Assembly (NCBI RefSeq): GCF_009857595.1
Contig: NZ_WWCU01000003.1
Location: 1 to 64,000, forward strand
From: Pseudoduganella aquatica
GTDB taxonomy: Bacteria > Pseudomonadota > Gammaproteobacteria > Burkholderiales > Burkholderiaceae_D
DNA length: 64,000 nucleotides
Reading direction: 5' to 3'
Below, piece after piece: positions 60,308-64,000 of this stretch; the first letter of the stretch is position 1; the number at the start of each line of letters is the position of its first letter. Under the pieces are notes generated by a model. It ran no database searches, was not told the origin of the DNA, and saw only the letters and a list, made by a program, of their open reading frames with translations. A program made the position numbers and the translations under genes.

Positions 60308-60958
60308 CTATGCGGCGGCAGCCACGTGCTGCAAGGTTGCCTGCAATTGCTGCTCCAGCTTGTCGGCATGGGCGTAGCCGGGGCTGATCTCGTACAGGCC
60401 GTCGCCGGTGTTCAGCAGCAGCGCGGGGAAGCTGCGGATGCCCAGCGAACGCACATGCGAGAACTCGGCCGACGTCACGGCGATGGCCGCCGCGCTATGC
60501 CACTCCGCATGCAGGGCGGCGGCCGTCACCGCATGGCCGTCCTGTGCCAGCGCCGCCGACGCCACTTCGGCCAGCACCGCGCCGTCGGTCGTGTCCAACC
60601 CATCGACATAGAACGCATGCTGCAGGGCGCGGAACACGGCCAGCTGGTCGGCCTGCGGCGCCAAGCGCCGCACCGCTACCACGGCGCGGCAAATCGGCTC
60701 GGTGTCGTAGACGAAGTTCTCGCGCGCCAGGAGCGCGGCGCGGTTGAACGGCAGGCCGCTGGCTTCTTCCACCCTGGCCCAGTGGCCGAGGCGGAATTGC
60801 TTGCCGGTGTCGTCCAGCAGATCGGTGGCGCCGGCGCGCACGCCGCCCACCAGGATCTGCAGGTCCAGTTCCGGGTGGCGCTGCGTCAGGGCCGTCAGCT
60901 CCTTGCCGAAGCCGTAGCACCACGAGCACATCGGGTCGCCGGCGAAGACCAGCTTCAT
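60308..60958 (-). CDS. DsbA-family thioredoxin-fold oxidoreductase (cytoplasmic)
   Basis: 216 residues. GDPMCSWCYGF carries the CxxC pair (C11, C14) of the DsbA/FrnE-like group, and SFPALLL holds the cis-Pro. There is no signal peptide, so it acts in the cytoplasm. Relatives are predicted protein-disulfide isomerases or 2-hydroxychromene isomerase-like enzymes. Its ATG overlaps the tautomerase stop by ATGA. The operon context suggests a role in handling a reactive small molecule, but this is inference. Confidence 0.88.
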   Translation of the reverse strand: MKLVFAGDPMCSWCYGFGKELTALTQRHPELDLQILVGGVRAGATDLLDDTGKQFRLGHWARVEEASGLPFNRAALLARENFVYDTEPICRAVVAVRRLAPQADQLAVFRALQHAFYVDGLDTTDGAVLAEVASAALAQDGHAVTAAALHAEWHSAAAIAVTSAEFSHVRSLGIRSFPALLLNTGDGLYEISPGYAHADKLEQQLQATLQHVAAAA

Positions 60959-61194
60959 GACTTGTCTCCCAGCTTGGCCGCCGCGCGGGCTGCCGCTTCG
61001 CGCGCGCGCATGGTGACCACGTTCTCGCGGTTCACGCCCCAGCTGTCCATCTCCACTTCGTCGATGATGACGAAGGTGGTGGCCGGGTTCTTGTTCAGCA
61101 CGCGCTGCAGCAGGTCGGTTGCGCCTTCGATCAGTTCCAGCTTCTGCGCAGGGGTGGCGCCTTCTTTGGTGATGCGGATATTTACGTATGGCAT
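60955..61194 (-). CDS. 4-oxalocrotonate tautomerase-family protein
   Basis: 79 residues. Pro2 (after Met removal the N-terminal Pro) is the general base of this family; MPYVNIRITKEGATPAQKLE is the usual N-terminus. The tail is slightly longer than the 62-residue classic enzyme. It would convert enol and keto forms of a small acid. Its stop overlaps the DsbA gene start, and it lies 33 bp after the SDR gene. Confidence 0.9.
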   Translation of the reverse strand: MPYVNIRITKEGATPAQKLELIEGATDLLQRVLNKNPATTFVIIDEVEMDSWGVNRENVVTMRAREAAARAAAKLGDKS

Positions 61195-61227
61195 GGTGAT
61201 TCTCCTTGAGCCAGGGTTGAGGTTTGC

Positions 61228-61968
61228 TTACCAGGTGCCGGCCGCTGCGCCGCCGTCGACCACGGCCACGGTGCCGCTGACGAAGGACGAGCCGGTCAGG
61301 TACAGCACGGCGTTGACGATGTCGTCGGTCTCGCCGATACGGTTGCTGGGCGACAGGCCTTTCAGGAAATTCTGCGTGCCTTCGTCGCTGCCGTGCATCG
61401 GGGTGCGGATGATGCCGGGCGCCACCGCATTGACTTGCACGTTGGCGCCAGCCAGCTCAATCGCCAGGCCGCGCGTGGCGTGGTTCAGGCCGCCCTTGAT
61501 CAGGATGGGCAGCAGCGCGTTGACTTTGGCGTTGGGCTGCTCGGCGATGGAAGCGGTGATGGTGACGATGTGGCCGGCCTTGTTGGCGCTCATGTGGCGC
61601 GCAGCCTGCTGCGACGGGTAGAAGAAGCCCATCAGGTTGGTGCCGACGATGGTGTTGACTTCTTCCTCGGTGTAGTCGCCCACGGCCTTCGGCAGGAAGA
61701 TGCCGGCGTTGTTGATCAGGATGTCCACTTTGCCGAAGGCCGCAATGGCTTGGTCGAACAGGGCGGCTGCGGTGGAGGCCAGCGCGATGTCGCCGGGCAC
61801 TTGCAGGAAGTTGGCCGGGTTGCCCAGCTGGGCGGCGGCGGTCTGCAGGCCGTCGGCGCTGCGGGCGTTGCCGACCACGTTGTAGCCGCGTTCCAGGTAG
61901 GCCTTGGCGATGGCAAAGCCGATGCCGCTCGAGGCGCCGGTGACGATGACGGTTTTGTTGGTGTTCAT
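61228..61968 (-). CDS. SDR-family protein lacking the catalytic tyrosine
   Basis: 246 residues. The NAD(P) Rossmann fold is intact: TGASSGIG (10-17), INNAG (85-89) and the C-terminal VNAVAPGIIRTP. The active site is not: the Ser equivalent is S140 and the Lys is K158, but the position four before Lys is Pro154 instead of Tyr. The enzyme may use another base, or act as a sensor or isomerase. ATG 61966-61968 is chosen at the start of conservation. It is first in the operon and divergent from the LysR gene. Confidence 0.9.
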   Translation of the reverse strand: MNTNKTVIVTGASSGIGFAIAKAYLERGYNVVGNARSADGLQTAAAQLGNPANFLQVPGDIALASTAAALFDQAIAAFGKVDILINNAGIFLPKAVGDYTEEEVNTIVGTNLMGFFYPSQQAARHMSANKAGHIVTITASIAEQPNAKVNALLPILIKGGLNHATRGLAIELAGANVQVNAVAPGIIRTPMHGSDEGTQNFLKGLSPSNRIGETDDIVNAVLYLTGSSFVSGTVAVVDGGAAAGTW

Positions 61969-62017
61969 GGTGTGCTCCAGTTCAGTTGTGTGGGTGACCG
62001 CTGGGTTTGTGTGCGGC

Positions 62018-62071
62018 ATGGAACACACTTTACTTATTCCATTCGAGCCAATAAATAGCTAATATGGAACA
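62018..62071. promoter_or_regulatory. Candidate LysR operator, three ATGGAA boxes
   Basis: ATGGAACA at 62018-62025, its inverse TTCCAT at 62037-62042 and ATGGAACA again at 62064-62071 lie in the 126-bp divergent space. The spacing allows two overlapping inverted repeats, as LysR tetramers often need. The stretch is AT-richer than its surroundings. Confidence 0.45.
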
Positions 62072-62094
62072 TGACTTAATACACGGTGTAATCT

Positions 62095-63012
62095 ATGCAG
62101 CGGAACTTCGACGAAATGCAGCTCGGCACGATCGAGCTGTTCTGCCAGGCGGCGGAACTGGGCAGCTTCACGGCGGCGGCCAACCAGAGCGGCGTGACGC
62201 CGGCGGCGGTGAGCCGCTCGATCGCGCGGCTGGAGGAGCGGCTGGGGGTGCGGCTGTTCGTGCGCACCACGCGCCAGATCCGGCTGACGGACGGCGGCCA
62301 GCGCTACTACGAGCAGTGCCGCGAGGCGCTGGACCGGCTGCTGGAAGCGGAGCGCGAAGTGACCGGCGCGCAGAAGGCGCCGGCCGGGCCGCTGCGCATC
62401 AGCGTGCCCACGCCCTATGGCCACTACCGGCTGCTGCCCATGCTGCCCGAGTTCCGCGCGCTGTATCCCGAGGTGACGGTGCAGGTGCACATCAGCAACC
62501 GGAACATCGATTTCGCCGACGAAAGCTACGACATGGTGGTGCGCGGGCGCGACCCGGCCGATTCATCGCTGATCGCGCGCAAGCTGGAGGATGCGGAACT
62601 GGTGCTGGTGGCGGCGCCGGCGTATCTGAAGCGGGCCGGCGCGCCGAAGTCGCTGGAGGCGCTGAAACAGCACGAGTGCATCCAGTTCGACCTGCCCAGC
62701 AGCGGACGCAAGATCCCTTGGCAGTTCAAGGTGGACGGCAAGCAGATCGACGTGATGACCAGCGGCGGCTACACCTGCGCCGAGGACGTGCTCGGCATCG
62801 TGACGCTGGCGCGCGCCGGCGCCGGGCTGGCGCAGACCTACCGCTATATCGTCGAGCGCGACCTGGCGGACGGCTCGCTGGTGGAGCTGCTGCCGCAATT
62901 CGGCGGCACCTCGCGCCCCTTCATCCTGCTGTACCCGCACGCGCGCCACCTGTCGCTGCGGGTGCGCGCCTTTGTCGATTTCATGACGGCGCGGCTGGGG
63001 AAGCGAGGCTGA
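62095..63012 (+). CDS. LysR-family transcriptional regulator
   Basis: 305 residues. The N-terminal winged helix (about 8-68) has ELGSFTAAANQSGVTPAAVSRSIARLE, and the C-terminal half is a periplasmic-binding-protein-like co-inducer domain. It belongs to the group near DsdC/PecT-like regulators of SDR operons. It is divergent from the SDR-tautomerase-DsbA-NTF2 operon and very probably regulates it and itself. The inducer is unknown. Confidence 0.93.
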   Translation: MQRNFDEMQLGTIELFCQAAELGSFTAAANQSGVTPAAVSRSIARLEERLGVRLFVRTTRQIRLTDGGQRYYEQCREALDRLLEAEREVTGAQKAPAGPLRISVPTPYGHYRLLPMLPEFRALYPEVTVQVHISNRNIDFADESYDMVVRGRDPADSSLIARKLEDAELVLVAAPAYLKRAGAPKSLEALKQHECIQFDLPSSGRKIPWQFKVDGKQIDVMTSGGYTCAEDVLGIVTLARAGAGLAQTYRYIVERDLADGSLVELLPQFGGTSRPFILLYPHARHLSLRVRAFVDFMTARLGKRG

Positions 63013-63415
63013 CGACTAGGCCGCCGCCTCAACCTTGGCTGATGCGTTCAGTTCGATTCGGAGAACCGACCGGGGGTCAATCTTCTTGCGTGCCTTGACC
63101 AAGCTGTGACTGGTCTGCATCGACATCGCACAGCTTTAAATATTCTCCAGGGTGCATAGTAATCACAGTTATCTCCCGTCTGGCGTTGCACCTTGCGCAA
63201 CCTGCAATTCAAGGTAGGTAGCGTGATAGCGCATGTCAAGCTCATGCAAGGAGAACGTTGTGAGTATTCGAGCAAAGGATGAGGACATACTGAAGGGCTG
63301 GCAGTTGCAATTCGATCTCGACGATCCTGACAGTGGCGCTGTCAAGAACGTCGATATTGTGCAAATCCCCCTGAGACAACGTTAGGGCATTTTCCTGCTG
63401 CGGAGCCGGAGTCGC
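63013..63415. other. 403-bp AT-richer stretch without a known gene
   Basis: The stretch between the LysR gene and the enoyl-CoA hydratase gene has visibly lower GC than its neighbours. It contains the small + strand ORF at 63260-63385, listed separately. A 36-codon frame on the minus strand (63126-63016, starting MSMQTSHSLVKARKK) has no good ribosome site and may be a remnant. Nothing else stands out. It could be what is left of an inserted or decayed gene. Confidence 0.5.
63260..63385 (+). CDS. Small ORF of 41 residues with strong ribosome site
   Basis: GTG start at 63260-63262, six bases after AAGGAG (63248-63253), and TAG at 63383-63385. The peptide starts VSIRAKDEDILKGWQLQF and ends PLRQR; it is acidic and hydrophilic. 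I do not recognise it. The ribosome site is as good as any in the window. It may be a real small protein or the start of a gene cut by an old deletion. Confidence 0.38.
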   Translation: MSIRAKDEDILKGWQLQFDLDDPDSGAVKNVDIVQIPLRQR

Positions 63416-64000
63416 TTATTTGCGGTAGGCGGCCGTGGCGCGGCCCAGGTTGTCCTCGATGCCGCCGGGCTGCTGCAAGCCCTGCTCCACCAGCGTTTTC
63501 AGGCGCTGCTGGGTGGCCGGCCGCTTGACCGAGGCGATAAAGGCGTCCCAGCCTGGCTGCATTTCGGCGTCCGGCGGCAGGCTGGCCAGGTTCACCAGCG
63601 CCTTGGTGTCGACGATGGCGGCGCGCTCGAAGGAGGCGATGCGGCGCGCCATGGTATCGACGAAGCCGTCCAGCTCGGCGTCCGGCAGCGAACGGTTGAC
63701 GTAGCCGTAGCGCTCGGCCACGTCGCCGTTGATGTCGTCCGAGGCCACCAGGATTTCCAGCGCGCGGCCGCGTCCCACCAGGCGCGGCAGGCGCGCCATC
63801 GGGCCGCCGCCCGCCACCAGGCCGGCGCCCACTTCCCATTGCGACAGCACGGCTTTTTCGCGGCTGGCGAAGCGCATGTCGGTGGCCAGTATCAGCTCGC
63901 TGCCGATGCCGGTGGCGCGGCCCCGGATCGACGAGATGGTGACAATCGGCAGGCGGGCGATGCGCACCATCAGGTCCGGCACCGGGTGCATGCCGGTGGG
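63416..64000 (-). CDS. Enoyl-CoA hydratase/isomerase family protein, N-terminus cut by window edge
   Basis: About 194 C-terminal residues; the frame is still open at base 64000, so about 60-100 N-terminal residues are missing. IVTISSIRGRATGIGSELILATDMRFASREKA is the oxyanion-hole segment of the crotonase fold (shown in parts), and LPRLVGRGRALEILVASDDINGDVAERYGYVNR-type sequence follows. Members hydrate or isomerise enoyl-CoA esters. The typical active-site Glu positions are not obvious, so the reaction is open. Confidence 0.85.
   Translation of the reverse strand, partial: PTGMHPVPDLMVRIARLPIVTISSIRGRATGIGSELILATDMRFASREKAVLSQWEVGAGLVAGGGPMARLPRLVGRGRALEILVASDDINGDVAERYGYVNRSLPDAELDGFVDTMARRIASFERAAIVDTKALVNLASLPPDAEMQPGWDAFIASVKRPATQQRLKTLVEQGLQQPGGIEDNLGRATAAYRK

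Noticed and set aside
63048..63275. 75-codon minus-strand frame in the AT-richer stretch
   Set aside because: No ribosome site, Arg/Cys-rich shadow-like composition and no recognisable motif.

Overview
The window is a compact, GC-rich chromosomal segment of a betaproteobacterium. Gene order (pgk-pyk-fba-purC-purE-purK-tsaC; recA-recX; sucC-sucD), protein style and TTG/GTG starts backed by purine-rich ribosome sites point to Burkholderiales, most likely Oxalobacteraceae (Massilia/Duganella-like). The genus is an inference. I see no rRNA, tRNA, CRISPR array, prophage or intact insertion sequence.

Layout. 1-5.8 kb: the 3' end of thiL, then a leftward three-gene operon (YfiR-like periplasmic protein, CHASE8-like hybrid histidine kinase, REC-PAS-GGDEF-EAL-REC protein). 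5.9-8.7 kb: pncC, a TraL/TraM-like pair derived from conjugation genes, and a His-rich CDF metal exporter. 8.7-14.3 kb: cysK, an FKBP isomerase, thpR, tcdA, a hemerythrin-PdxH fusion and a cyclopropane synthase. 14.3-17.7 kb: a cytoplasmic hybrid kinase with Hpt plus an HD-GYP response regulator. 17.7-25.6 kb: msrA, a flavin reductase-like protein, gcdH, ompW and three secreted or lipidated esterases. 25.6-34.6 kb: the leftward run azlCD, pgk, pyk, fba, purC, purE, purK, tsaC. 34.7-39.2 kb: small conserved genes, a YheT hydrolase, the protease BepA and moaC. 39.3-41.5 kb: a PilZ protein, pilA with a sigma-54 promoter, and a double-FHA protein. 41.5-47.8 kb: sucCD, a DUF2889 protein, a phosphoethanolamine-transferase-like enzyme, recX and recA with a LexA box. 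47.9-52.5 kb: a two-component system transcribed with a DUF4212/SSS symporter pair. 52.5-58.6 kb: three tandem S9 peptidases. 58.6-64 kb: a PPi-type phosphofructokinase, a LysR-controlled SDR/tautomerase/DsbA/NTF2 operon, a short AT-richer stretch with a small ORF, and a truncated enoyl-CoA hydratase.

Themes. Cyclic-di-GMP signalling recurs (GGDEF-EAL, HD-GYP, PilZ) beside type IV pilus control. Central carbon metabolism is well represented (PPi-PFK, aldolase, PGK, pyruvate kinase, succinyl-CoA synthetase). Intergenic spaces carry a REP family (GTAGGGCGGGTTAG...TAACCCGCC) at four loci and two hairpins containing GGGGTCAG, one of them a perfect 28-bp palindrome.

The most notable points are the YfiR operon in which a histidine kinase seems to replace the usual diguanylate cyclase, the hemerythrin-PdxH fusion, the TraL/TraM-like pair coupled to a metal exporter, and an SDR enzyme without its catalytic tyrosine.
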